Positions 9,401 through 18,178 of a stretch of 64,000 bases of DNA are shown one piece after another (position 1 is the first letter of the stretch; every line of letters begins with the position of its first letter). Below the pieces are notes generated by a model that saw only the letters and a list, made by a program, of their open reading frames with translations, was not told the DNA's origin and did no database searches. The DNA comes from Lewinellaceae bacterium. GTDB taxonomy: Bacteria; Bacteroidota; Bacteroidia; Chitinophagales; Saprospiraceae. The stretch covers positions 248,001 through 312,000 of the forward strand of contig JADJRC010000002.1 of NCBI GenBank assembly GCA_016712415.1, written 5' to 3'. The position numbers and the translations under genes are program-made.

Positions 9401-12400
9401 CCTCGGTGTGCGTTTCCGGCTCAGCACCGATGCTACCGCTTCTATGCTCCCGACCGGCCAGGCGCCAGACGGTGAGGTGGAAGATTACCTGGTTCAGGTC
9501 ATTGCTTACGACTATGGCGATTTGCCCGATAACGGCGCCGGCGTCAGCACGGGTAACTACCAAACGGCAGACGCCGACAATGGACCGTTTCATCAAATTT
9601 TTAGCACTATTAAAATTGGAAACACCGTTGACGCAGAAGGCGATGGCCAGCAAAACACCGGCGCGAACGGCGACGACGGCGCCTCCAACGACGACGAAGA
9701 ATTAACGGTTCCGCTGTTGCAAGCCGGCTTCCCGGCCACCATTGAAATTGATGTGATGAACATGACCGGCGCTCCTGCCGGCCTGTATGGTTTCTTTGAC
9801 TGGAATGGCGACGGAGATTTTGACGATGCCGGCGAAACGGTCAGCGCTATCGTGCTTAGTGGCACGAATGGCCCGGTTCCGTTTACACTCAATATTCCTG
9901 CAAACGCCATCCTGAACACCCCGATCGGTTTGCGCTTCCGCCTCAGCACCGACCCGGCAGCTTCCGCTCCAACGGGCTTTGCCGCAGACGGCGAAGTAGA
10001 GGATTACCTGGTAGAAGTAAAATCATTCGATTACGGCGACTTGCCCGATGGCGATACTCCAGGCTCTTATGCTACCAACGCGACCAATGGCGGCGGCGAA
10101 GGCGTCGGCCCTTCCCATGAAATTGTGCCCGGCCTCAAACTCGGCGCCGGCGTAGACGGCGACCTGGCGGGCCAACCGTCTGTTTCTGCCGATGGCGATG
10201 ATTCCAACGGCAATCTAACCGATGATGAAGACGGCGTAATCGTTCCTATGTTTGAACTCAATGTTCCGGCCGACGTGTCGGTTACGCTGATGAACATGAC
10301 CGGCGGCGATGCCAAACTGACCTTGTTTATCGACTGGAATGGCAACGGCCTCTTTTCCGATGCCGGTGAAATGTATTCCACCACGGTGGCTGATCTGGCT
10401 ACCGGATATGTGTTTAATGTTACACCGCCCGCGAATGCAGTTTTAAATAAAAATATCGGCGTACGCGTACGCTTGAGTACCGACGCAACGGCTTCCATGA
10501 GCCCGACCGGGCCTGCACCCGACGGTGAGGTGGAAGACTATATCGCGCAAGTGATGTCGTTCGACTACGGCGACTTGCCGGATGCTGCTCCGGGTACTGC
10601 TCCTGGCAACTATCAAACTCAAAATAATGATAACGGACCGGTACATAAAATTGTAACCGGCCTGAAACTCGGCGCCAGTGTCGACGGTGAAACTAACGGC
10701 AATCAAAGCGCTTTGGCTAATGGCGACGATACCTCCGCTTCAGATGACGAAAACGGCGTGACTTTCCCGGCACTGACAGCCGGTACGACCGCGGTTATCC
10801 CGGTAAATGCCATGAACATGACCGGTCAGCCAGCCGCTCTGTTTGGCTTTTTTGACTGGAACAAAGACGGCGATTTTGACGATGCCGGGGAAAGTGTAAC
10901 AGTCACTGTTCCAAACGGTACGAATGGCAACGTCAACCTGAATGTTGTAATTCCTGTGAACGCAGTGCCCAATATGAGTCTTGGCGCCCGTTTGCGCATC
11001 AGTACCGACTACCTGTCGGCCAGCGAACCCGAAGGTGCAGCACCCGACGGTGAAGTGGAAGATTATTTGATCACCGTGCTTTGCCCGCTCCTGCGGCCTT
11101 CCGCTACCCCGACTCCGGTGAGCTGCTATGCCGGCTCCGACGGAAGTATTGCCGTGGAAGCAGGAAGTATCGGAACGGCGCCCTGGGATTTTGCCTGGGA
11201 CGGCCCTGGAGCCAACGACGGTTCCGTAACCGATGTCGCTTCCCCGTATGCTATTACCGGACTTCCTACAGGTATCTATACCATCACGGTAACGGATAGC
11301 GACGGCTGCACCGGTACTACTTCGACAACTATCAGCCAACCGGGCTCGCCTGTTTCGCTGAGCCTGCTATCGGAAAATGTGTCTTGCAACGGCGACTCAG
11401 ACGGTTCCATCAACCTGATGGTAGCCGGAGGTACCTTCCCGTACACCTATGACTGGAGTAATGACGGTCCGGATAGCCCGGACGATGATACCGAGGATTT
11501 GACGAACCTCGCACCAAATACATACACAGTGACCGTTTCGGATGCAAAAGGCTGTATCGCCACCGTATCGGCGACAATTTCCCAACCTACGCCGCTGACA
11601 GCCAGTGGTGTGGCTACCGATGTGACTTGCACCGGTGGCACGGATGGCGCAATTGACCTGACTGCTTCCGGCGGTACCCTGCCTTATACCTACGACTGGA
11701 CAAATGACGGTTCGGAAAACCCGGATGATGACAGTGCAGACCTGAACGGTATTGCTGCCGGAACCTATACGGTGACGGTGACAGATGCCAATGGCTGTGT
11801 CTATTCCACCAGCGTGGTTGTAGATGAACCGCCCAGCGGTATGGTTTTGAGTATTGCCGTTACCGATGCTACTTGTGGTTTGAGCAATGGCGCACTGGAC
11901 CTGACGGTTACTGGCGGAACGCCAAATTTCACTTACGACTGGTCGAATGACGGTCCGGACACCCCGGATGACGATACCGAGGACCTGTCCAATATTTCCG
12001 CAGGCCTGTACTTTGTTACCGTGACTGATGACAACGGATGCACCACTTCTTCCTTTGCCGTAGTAGGCAACACAGATGCTCCTGAGGTGACTGCGGTAGG
12101 CACCGATCCGCTTTGTAATGGAGGAAATGACGGCTCAGTTGATATTACCGTGACAGGTGGAACGGCTCCGTTTACCTACTCCTGGTCGAACAACGAAACT
12201 TCGGAGGATATCAGCGGACTCACTGCCGGTAAATATATCGTGACGGTAACCGATGACAATGGTTGCAAAACCATGACGATGGTAACCCTCACCGAGCCTA
12301 CTATTTTGGAAATGTACCTCACGCCGGTCAATGAAGGACTTTGCGGCGATGCCGCCGGTTCGATCACGGCTTTTGCCAGTGGCGGCGTGGGGAGCAATGA

Positions 12401-12911
12401 TGGCCCGGATAACCCGGACGACGATCTTCCAACCATCAGTGGCCTGGCTGCTGGTACCTACACCGTCACGGTCACTGATGACCATGGTTGTGAAGTGATC
12501 CAGCAAACTACGCTTACCTGCGTGCAACCGGCTTCAATAGGCAACTACACCTGGATTGACGAAAATGCCAACGGTATTCAGGACCAGGGTGAAGACCCCT
12601 TGCCAAATGTAACAGTAGTGCTGGACGGCACAGACATCAATGGAAACATGGTGAATGAAACCGCCGTAACCGATGCTAATGGCGCTTATTTGTTCGACAA
12701 CCTGTGGCCCGGAACCTACAAACTGACCTTTGCCACACCTGCCGGCTATGTGCCAACAACAGCCAACGACCCAGACGCCAATCCGAACGATTCTGACGAC
12801 TCCGACGCCAACCCGGCTATGGGCGGTATGACGGTCTTCGAAGTATTATCGCCTGGCGAAAACAACCCGGACTACGATGCCGGATTCTATCAGCTTGGCT
12901 TCGATCGGTAA
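6447..12911 (+). CDS. Giant adhesin, fragment 2: SdrD_B, eight GEVED domains, six SprB repeats, SdrD_B
   Basis: The frame is open from about 6291; the first ATG at 6447 is internal to an SdrD_B domain (GNLVWKDMDDDGIQDP). Eight GEVED domains of about 175 aa follow. Each starts DYGDLPD (DWGDLPD in the fifth) and ends DGEVEDY, and most carry a DWNKDGDF-type calcium-binding-like loop. From 11092 come SprB-type repeats (C-x-G-x-x-DGSI ... PYTYDWSNDGP ... YTVTVTDANGC); the sixth lacks its central strands. The fragment ends in an SdrD_B domain that begins near 12537. The break at about 12893 is one extra base in QLASIGN, after which the same domain series continues. Such modules occur in T9SS-secreted adhesins such as SprB. 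Confidence 0.85.
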   Translation: MDDDGIQDPAESGINGVTITLWKDAGGGNFSQIASTISAGGGFYGFSSKASGTAPGVTYNVAQLLPGMDYEIRIANVAGPSQQATLDGCKLGKANQDPGATGDLHDSDAAANGNDAVIASITTGTAGHNNHTYDIAMAPNTDYGDLPDNNMAGSYPTNNTAGPEGAGACHEIVAGLKIGASVDIETDGQPSANADGDDLGFSDDEDGIASFPSFIAGQMATVSVTVMNMQTPAAAATLYGFIDWNKDGDFLDASESTTVAAPDGTNGTVNLVFNVPATAILNMDLGARFRLSTQAGLTATGCAQDGEVEDYMVQVIGFDYGDLPDNDLAGSYPTNATDGAGEGVGACHQIVPNLKIGASVDAEAAGQPSATANGDDTGGADDENGIAAFPTFIAGQSATVAVTVMNMTGGVARLYGFIDWNKDGDFLDLNEAVSASVPNGTNGLINLNFTVPITSVLNMDLGARFRLSTQSGLTATACAPDGEVEDYMVQAVGYDYGDLPDDNLAGSYPTDATNGAGEGIGACHQIIPNLKIGANVDVDAAAQPDALAEGDDNNGSPDDEDGIAIFPDFLLNNPATVNVSVMNMTGSAATLYGFIDWNKDGDFLDANESVSSPVPNGTNGNIALNFNVPSNAVLNMVLGFRIRLSNQAGLTATGCANSGEVEDYFIEVLGFDYGDLPDNDLAGSYPTNVNDGAGEGSGACHLFKPGLKIGTLIDFEANGQPSATANGDDTNAADDEDGIASFPQFIVGKTATVAVTVMNMQTPAAAATLYGFIDWNKDGDFNDLNESVSAPAPNGTNGLINLTFTVPASAVLNTNLGARFRLSTAFVTASDCAPDGEVEDYVVQAIAFDWGDLPDNNLAGSYPTNATNGAAEGVGASHQYYPTLKMGATLDFEGDGQPSALADGDGADEDGVTFPTLILGQTANVTVSVMNMFGADAKLTAYFDWNKNGILNDPGEMYFTTVTNGFVGNINLPVNIPVTALYNTDLGVRFRLSTDATASMLPTGQAPDGEVEDYLVQVIAYDYGDLPDNGAGVSTGNYQTADADNGPFHQIFSTIKIGNTVDAEGDGQQNTGANGDDGASNDDEELTVPLLQAGFPATIEIDVMNMTGAPAGLYGFFDWNGDGDFDDAGETVSAIVLSGTNGPVPFTLNIPANAILNTPIGLRFRLSTDPAASAPTGFAADGEVEDYLVEVKSFDYGDLPDGDTPGSYATNATNGGGEGVGPSHEIVPGLKLGAGVDGDLAGQPSVSADGDDSNGNLTDDEDGVIVPMFELNVPADVSVTLMNMTGGDAKLTLFIDWNGNGLFSDAGEMYSTTVADLATGYVFNVTPPANAVLNKNIGVRVRLSTDATASMSPTGPAPDGEVEDYIAQVMSFDYGDLPDAAPGTAPGNYQTQNNDNGPVHKIVTGLKLGASVDGETNGNQSALANGDDTSASDDENGVTFPALTAGTTAVIPVNAMNMTGQPAALFGFFDWNKDGDFDDAGESVTVTVPNGTNGNVNLNVVIPVNAVPNMSLGARLRISTDYLSASEPEGAAPDGEVEDYLITVLCPLLRPSATPTPVSCYAGSDGSIAVEAGSIGTAPWDFAWDGPGANDGSVTDVASPYAITGLPTGIYTITVTDSDGCTGTTSTTISQPGSPVSLSLLSENVSCNGDSDGSINLMVAGGTFPYTYDWSNDGPDSPDDDTEDLTNLAPNTYTVTVSDAKGCIATVSATISQPTPLTASGVATDVTCTGGTDGAIDLTASGGTLPYTYDWTNDGSENPDDDSADLNGIAAGTYTVTVTDANGCVYSTSVVVDEPPSGMVLSIAVTDATCGLSNGALDLTVTGGTPNFTYDWSNDGPDTPDDDTEDLSNISAGLYFVTVTDDNGCTTSSFAVVGNTDAPEVTAVGTDPLCNGGNDGSVDITVTGGTAPFTYSWSNNETSEDISGLTAGKYIVTVTDDNGCKTMTMVTLTEPTILEMYLTPVNEGLCGDAAGSITAFASGGVGSNDGPDNPDDDLPTISGLAAGTYTVTVTDDHGCEVIQQTTLTCVQPASIGNYTWIDENANGIQDQGEDPLPNVTVVLDGTDINGNMVNETAVTDANGAYLFDNLWPGTYKLTFATPAGYVPTTANDPDANPNDSDDSDANPAMGGMTVFEVLSPGENNPDYDAGFYQLGFDR
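6867..11080 (+). repeat. Eight tandem GEVED-domain repeats, about 530 bp each
   Basis: Repeat starts (DYGDLPD) lie near 6870, 7400, 7930, 8460, 8994, 9520, 10030 and 10560. The copies are diverged at DNA level but share the YGF-x-DWNKDGDF and GEVEDY landmarks. Confidence 0.85.
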
Positions 12912-15321
12912 CTATGTATGGTCCGACAGCGATGGCGACGGCGAGCAAGAAATCGGCGAACCAGGCTTGCAGGGTATTCCGGTGACCCTTACGGGCACAG
13001 ATGGCCAGGGCAACCCGGTCAACCAGACGACAACAACGGATATCAATGGGGAATACCTGTTTGATAACCTTGTTCCTGGCACCTATAAACTGACGTTTGC
13101 CTTGCCTTCAGGCTTTGTATTCACCCCCGCCAACCAAGCTGGCGGCGACGATACCCAAGACAGCGATGCTGACCCAACTATGGGTGGCATGTCGGTAAAT
13201 GAAATTTTGACCAGCGGAGAAAATAACCTGAGCTATGATGCTGGTTACTTTGATCCGGTACAAGTGGGCGACTACGTTTGGTTGGATGAAAATGCCAATG
13301 GTGTTCAAGAGGCGGGCGAGCCTGGTCTTGAAAACGTGGAAGTAAAACTACTCGACGGTGCAGGAAATCCGGTAACGACGGATGCTTATGGTAATCCGAT
13401 CGCAAACCAGTTCACGGATGCTAACGGGTACTATTTATTCCCGGATCTGGCGCCAGGTGTATTTAAAGTGATGTTTATCAACCCGGATCCGACCAAATAC
13501 ACTTTGACGATCAAAGATGCCGGCACCTTGGACGCTGTCGACTCGGATGCCGACAATGTAATGTTGATGAGCGATGCGACAGATTTCCTGGACGCATTTG
13601 TGGAAGACCTGACCCTTGACGCCGGTTTCTTTGTAAAAGCCAAAGTAGGCGACTACGTTTGGGAAGACACCAACGGCAACGGTATCCAGGATGGTGGTGA
13701 ACCGGGCATCGAAAATGCTCAAGTAACCCTGACCGGTACCAATAACCAGGGCAACCAGGTTAACCTGACAACGACGACAGACAACACCGGCATGTACATG
13801 TTTGGCGATCTGGTTCCCGAAACGTATAAAATTACCTTCGGAACGCCAGCAGGATACCAACCGACACCAACCGATGAAGGCAATGACGACACGAAAGACA
13901 GCGATGCCGGCCCAATGGGCATGACACCGGTGTTTACAGTTGTATCGGGCGACACGATTCCAACTTTCGACGCGGGCTTCTTTGAGCCGGCCGAGATCGG
14001 TAACTACGTTTGGGAAGACCTGAACGCCGACGGTATTCAAAACGACGGCCCGACGGGTATTTCAGGTGTTGAAGTGATCCTGAGTGGCACAGACGGCGCT
14101 GGAAATGTAGTCAACCAATCGACCACAACAGACGGTAATGGTTTCTACCTGTTTACCGACCTGGCTCCTGGCTCCTACAAACTGAGTTTTGTAACGCCAA
14201 CAGGCGGCTACGTACCAACAACAGCCAACGATCCGGACGCGAATCCGAATGATACCGACGACTCCGACGCCAACCCGGCGATGGGCGGCATGACGGTGTA
14301 TGAAGTATTGGAATCGGGTGAATCCAACCTGACCTACGACGCAGGTTACTACATCCCGGCTTCAATCGGCAATTTTGTTTGGTTAGATGAAGACGCTGAT
14401 GGCGAACAAGATCCGGGCGAACCGGGCCTGCAGGGCGTTGAAGTGACCCTGACAGGCACCGACAACCAGGGCAACCCGGTAACCCAAACCACCACGACGG
14501 ATATCGACGGTTCCTACCTGTTCGATGATCTGGTTCCTGGCGACTATAAATTGACCTTTGCAACGCCTGCCGGCTTGGTTTCCTCACCGGTTAATCAGGC
14601 GGGTGGCGATGATACCCAAGACTCCGATGCCGACCCGACCATGGGCGGTATGACCGCCGTAGAAACCTTGATTTCAGGCGAAAACAACGAAGACTACGAC
14701 GCCGGTTATTATGAAGGCGTACAAGTAGGCGACTATGTTTGGCTGGATGAAAATGCCAACGGCGTCCAGGAAGCTGGCGAACCCGGCATCGAAAATGTCG
14801 AAGTAAAACTGCTCGACGGCGCCGGCAATCCGGTAACAACAGATGCCAATGGCAATCCGATCGTCAACCAGTTTACCAATGCTACGGGTTACTACCTGTT
14901 TGGAAATCTGGTTCCTGGCGTGTACAAAGTGATGTTCATCAATCCGGATGCAACGAAATACACGCTGACGATCAAAGACGCAGGAAGCAACGATGCGGTG
15001 GACAGCGATGCCAACCAGGCTATGCTGATGAGCGACCCAACGGATTTCCTGAATTCAGGCGAAGAAGACCTGACGCTTGACGCCGGTTTCTTTGTAAAAG
15101 CCAAAGTAGGCGACTACGTTTGGGAAGACACCAACGGCAACGGTATCCAGGATGGTGGTGAACCGGGCATCGAAAATGCACCAGTCAGTTTGATTGGTAT
15201 GGATAACCAGGGCAACCCGGTTAACCTGACGACAACAACAGACAACACCGGCATGTATATGTTCGGCGACCTGGTACCGGGCACATATCAAGATTACCTT
15301 TGGTACGCCAAGTGGCTTTGA
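12877..15321 (+). CDS. Giant adhesin, fragment 3: tandem SdrD_B domains (repeat units 1 and 2)
   Basis: True continuation of the adhesin from about 12898 (ASIGNYVWSDSDGDGEQ). It holds seven complete or nearly complete SdrD_B domains of about 120 aa, each opening with [SVK]xG[ND]YVW-x-D-x-[ND]-x-[ND]-G-x-Q and closing with a YDAG[FY]-type strand. They come in the fixed order ASIGN, VQVGD, AKVGD, AEIGN. These domains are Ca-binding beta-sandwiches, first described in staphylococcal Sdr proteins, that form rigid stalks. The stop at 15321 is caused by one extra base in GTYQITFGTP near 15290. Confidence 0.85.
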   Translation: MPDSISLASIGNYVWSDSDGDGEQEIGEPGLQGIPVTLTGTDGQGNPVNQTTTTDINGEYLFDNLVPGTYKLTFALPSGFVFTPANQAGGDDTQDSDADPTMGGMSVNEILTSGENNLSYDAGYFDPVQVGDYVWLDENANGVQEAGEPGLENVEVKLLDGAGNPVTTDAYGNPIANQFTDANGYYLFPDLAPGVFKVMFINPDPTKYTLTIKDAGTLDAVDSDADNVMLMSDATDFLDAFVEDLTLDAGFFVKAKVGDYVWEDTNGNGIQDGGEPGIENAQVTLTGTNNQGNQVNLTTTTDNTGMYMFGDLVPETYKITFGTPAGYQPTPTDEGNDDTKDSDAGPMGMTPVFTVVSGDTIPTFDAGFFEPAEIGNYVWEDLNADGIQNDGPTGISGVEVILSGTDGAGNVVNQSTTTDGNGFYLFTDLAPGSYKLSFVTPTGGYVPTTANDPDANPNDTDDSDANPAMGGMTVYEVLESGESNLTYDAGYYIPASIGNFVWLDEDADGEQDPGEPGLQGVEVTLTGTDNQGNPVTQTTTTDIDGSYLFDDLVPGDYKLTFATPAGLVSSPVNQAGGDDTQDSDADPTMGGMTAVETLISGENNEDYDAGYYEGVQVGDYVWLDENANGVQEAGEPGIENVEVKLLDGAGNPVTTDANGNPIVNQFTNATGYYLFGNLVPGVYKVMFINPDATKYTLTIKDAGSNDAVDSDANQAMLMSDPTDFLNSGEEDLTLDAGFFVKAKVGDYVWEDTNGNGIQDGGEPGIENAPVSLIGMDNQGNPVNLTTTTDNTGMYMFGDLVPGTYQDYLWYAKWL

Positions 15322-15376
15322 ACCGACACCGGCCGATGCAGGTAATGACGACACGAAAGACAGCGATGCCGGCCCG

Positions 15377-16366
15377 ATGGGCATGACACCGGTGTTTAGC
15401 GTAGCTTCAGGTGACACAATTCCAACCTTCGACGCGGGCTTCTTCGAGCCGGCCGAAATTGGTAACTACGTTTGGGAAGACCTGAACGCCGACGGTATTC
15501 AAAACGACGGCCCGACGGGTATTTCAGGTGTTGAAGTGATCCTGAGCGGTGTTGATGGTACCGGTAGCGTTGTAAACCAATCAACTACAACGGATGGTAA
15601 CGGTTTCTACCTGTTCCCCGACCTGGCCCCTGGCTCCTACAAACTGAGTTTTGTAACGCCAACAGGCGGCTACGTACCAACAACAGCCAACGATCCGGAC
15701 GCGAATCCGAATGATACCGACGACTCCGACGCCAACCCGGCGATGGGCGGCATGACGGTGTACGAAGTATTGGAATCCGGTGAATCCAACCTGACCTACG
15801 ACGCAGGTTACTACATCCCGGCTTCAATAGGCAATTTTGTCTGGGAAGATAATGACGCCGACGGCAAACAAGATCCGGGCGAACCAGGCCTGCAAGGGGT
15901 TGAAGTGACCCTAACGGGTACTGATGGCCAGGGCAACCCGGTTACTCAAACCCAGTTGACGGATATCGACGGTTCTTACCTGTTCGATAACCTGGTCCCC
16001 GGCGATTATAAATTGACCTTTGCAACGCCTTCCGGCTTGGTTTCCTCACCAGTCAATCAAGCTGGCGGCAACGATACTCAAGACTCCGATGCTGACCCAA
16101 CCATGGGCGGTATGACAGCCGTAGAAACCTTGACTTCAGGCGAAAATAACGAAGACTACGACGCCGGTTACTATGAAGGCGTACAAGTAGGCGACTACGT
16201 ATGGCTGGATGACAATGCCAACGGCGTCCAGGAAGCCGGCGAACCCGGCATCGAAAATGTGGAAGTAAAACTGCTGGACGGATCCGGCAATCCGGTAACG
16301 ACGGATGCCAACGGCAACGCGATCGTCAACCAGTTCACGAACGCGAACGGCTACTATCTATTCTGA
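15377..16366 (+). CDS. Giant adhesin, fragment 4: SdrD_B domains
   Basis: Continuation in a third frame; the homologous sequence is already in this frame from about 15292. It carries the AEIGN, ASIGN and VQVGD type SdrD_B domains of repeat units 2 and 3 and is nearly identical at DNA level to the copies 1.46 kb away. It ends inside a domain at NGYYLF, where the sister copy at about 17822 reads on through PNLVPGVYK. The altered bases at 16362-16372 are therefore an indel, not a real terminus. Confidence 0.75.
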   Translation: MGMTPVFSVASGDTIPTFDAGFFEPAEIGNYVWEDLNADGIQNDGPTGISGVEVILSGVDGTGSVVNQSTTTDGNGFYLFPDLAPGSYKLSFVTPTGGYVPTTANDPDANPNDTDDSDANPAMGGMTVYEVLESGESNLTYDAGYYIPASIGNFVWEDNDADGKQDPGEPGLQGVEVTLTGTDGQGNPVTQTQLTDIDGSYLFDNLVPGDYKLTFATPSGLVSSPVNQAGGNDTQDSDADPTMGGMTAVETLTSGENNEDYDAGYYEGVQVGDYVWLDDNANGVQEAGEPGIENVEVKLLDGSGNPVTTDANGNAIVNQFTNANGYYLF

Positions 16367-17207
16367 TCATCTGGTACCGGGTGTTTACAAAGTCATGTTC
16401 ATCAACCCGGATGCGGCGAAATACACCTTGACGATCAAAGACGCGGGAAGCAGACGATGCGCTGGACAGCGACGCGGACAAGGCGAAGCTGATGAGCGAC
16501 GCGACGGACTTCCTGAACAGTGGAGAAGAAGACCTGACCCTTGACGCCGGTTTCTTCGTGAAAGCCAAGGTAGGAGATTTCGTTTGGGAAGACCTGAACG
16601 GCAACGGTATCCAGGACGGCGGCGAACCGGGTATTCAAGGCGTGCTCAAGTAATCCTTAAGGGTACAGATAACCAAGGCAATCCGGTTACTTTAATAACC
16701 TCAACAGACAACACAGGCATGTACATGTTCGGCGACCTGGTACCGGGAACATATCAAATTACATTTGGTACACCCGGCGGCTACGAACCGACGCCATTCG
16801 ACCAGGGTAACAACGATTCTATGGACAGCGACGCAGGCCCGATGGGCTATGACACCGGTATTCACAGTGGTAAGCGGCGACACGATTCCAACTTTCGACG
16901 CGGGCTTCTACCAGCCTGCGGAGATAGGTAACTACGTATGGGAAGACATGAACGCCGACGGTATTCAAAACGACGGCCCGACGGGTATTGCAGGCGTTGA
17001 AGTAATCCTGAGCGGCACAGACGGCGCGGGCAACGTAGTGAACCAATCGACGACAACGGACGGCAAGGGTTTCTACCTGTTCCCCGACCTGGCCCCGGCT
17101 CCTACAAACTGACGTTCGTAACGCCTGTAGGCGGCTACGTACCGACAACGACAGACGACCCGGATGCGAACCCGAATGATTCGGACGACTCGGATGCGAA
17201 CCCTGCG
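16367..17207 (+). pseudogene. Giant adhesin, shredded stretch with five frame changes
   Basis: The sequence still encodes SdrD_B domains, but the frame changes near 16364, 16450, 16646, 16853 and 17095. Readable pieces are LVPGVYKVMFINPDAAKY (16370 on), VILKGTDNQGNPV (16650 on), MTPVFTVVSGDTIPTF (16853 on) and SYKLTFVTPVGGYVPTT (17098 on). Comparison with the intact copies at about 17823-18113 and 18179-18640 shows one- or two-base differences at each break, including a lost C in a C run at 17095. The density of errors inside near-identical repeats points to assembly or base-calling faults. Confidence 0.75.
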
Positions 17208-18113
17208 ATGGGCGGCATGACGACCTACGAAGTGCTGACTTCCGGAGAATCGAACCCGGATTACGACGCAGGCTACTATATCCCGGCTTCAATCGGCAAT
17301 TTTGTTTGGTTAGATGAAGACGCCGACGGCGAACAGGATGGCAGCGAGCCAGGCCTGCAAGGGGTGGAAGTGACCCTAACGGGCACAGACGGCCAGGGCA
17401 ACCCGGTCAACCTGACGACGACAACAGATATCGACGGTTCCTACCTGTTCGATAACCTGGTCCCCGGCGATTATAAATTGACCTTTGCAACGCCTTCCGG
17501 CTTGGTTACCTCACCGGTTAACCAGGCGGGTGGCGACGATACCCAGGACTCCGATGCTGACCCGACCATGGGCGGCATGACAGCCGTAGAAACCCTGACT
17601 TCAGGCGAAAATAACGAAGACTACGACGCTGGTTACTATGCAGGCGTACAAGTAGGCGACTACGTATGGCTGGATGAAAACGCCAACGGCGTACAGGAAG
17701 CCGGCGAACCCGGCATCGAAAACGTGGAAGTAAAACTGCTGGACGGATCGAACAATCCGGTAACGACGGATGCCAACGGCAACGCCATCGTCAACCAGTT
17801 CACGGACGCGAACGGCTACTATCTATTCCCGAATCTGGTACCGGGTGTTTACAAAGTAATGTTCATCAACCCGGATGCGGCGAAGTACACCTTGACGATC
17901 AAGGACGCGGGAACAGACGATGCGCAGGACAGCGACGCGGACAACGCGAACCTGATGAGCGACGCGACGGACTTCCTGAACAGTGGAGAAGAAGACCTGA
18001 CGCTTGACGCCGGTTTCTTCGTGAAAGCCAAGGTGGGAGATTTCGTGTGGGAAGACCTGAACGGCAACGGGATACAGGACGGCGGCGAGCCGGGCATTGA
18101 AATGCACCAGTAA
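17208..18113 (+). CDS. Giant adhesin, fragment 5: SdrD_B domains (repeat unit 4)
   Basis: Open for 301 codons from an internal ATG. It carries the end of an AEIGN-type domain, then ASIGNFVWLDEDADGEQ, VQVGDYVWLDENANGVQ and AKVGDFVWEDLNGNGIQ domains. It ends at GEPGIEMHQ where sister copies read GEPGIENAP, so a single A has been lost from the run at about 18101-18103. It is part of the same stalk; I do not regard it as an independent gene. Confidence 0.75.
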   Translation: MGGMTTYEVLTSGESNPDYDAGYYIPASIGNFVWLDEDADGEQDGSEPGLQGVEVTLTGTDGQGNPVNLTTTTDIDGSYLFDNLVPGDYKLTFATPSGLVTSPVNQAGGDDTQDSDADPTMGGMTAVETLTSGENNEDYDAGYYAGVQVGDYVWLDENANGVQEAGEPGIENVEVKLLDGSNNPVTTDANGNAIVNQFTDANGYYLFPNLVPGVYKVMFINPDAAKYTLTIKDAGTDDAQDSDADNANLMSDATDFLNSGEEDLTLDAGFFVKAKVGDFVWEDLNGNGIQDGGEPGIEMHQ

Positions 18114-18178
18114 CCCTGACCGGTACCGATAACCAGGGCAACCCGGTTAACCTGAGCACCACCACAGACAACACAGGC

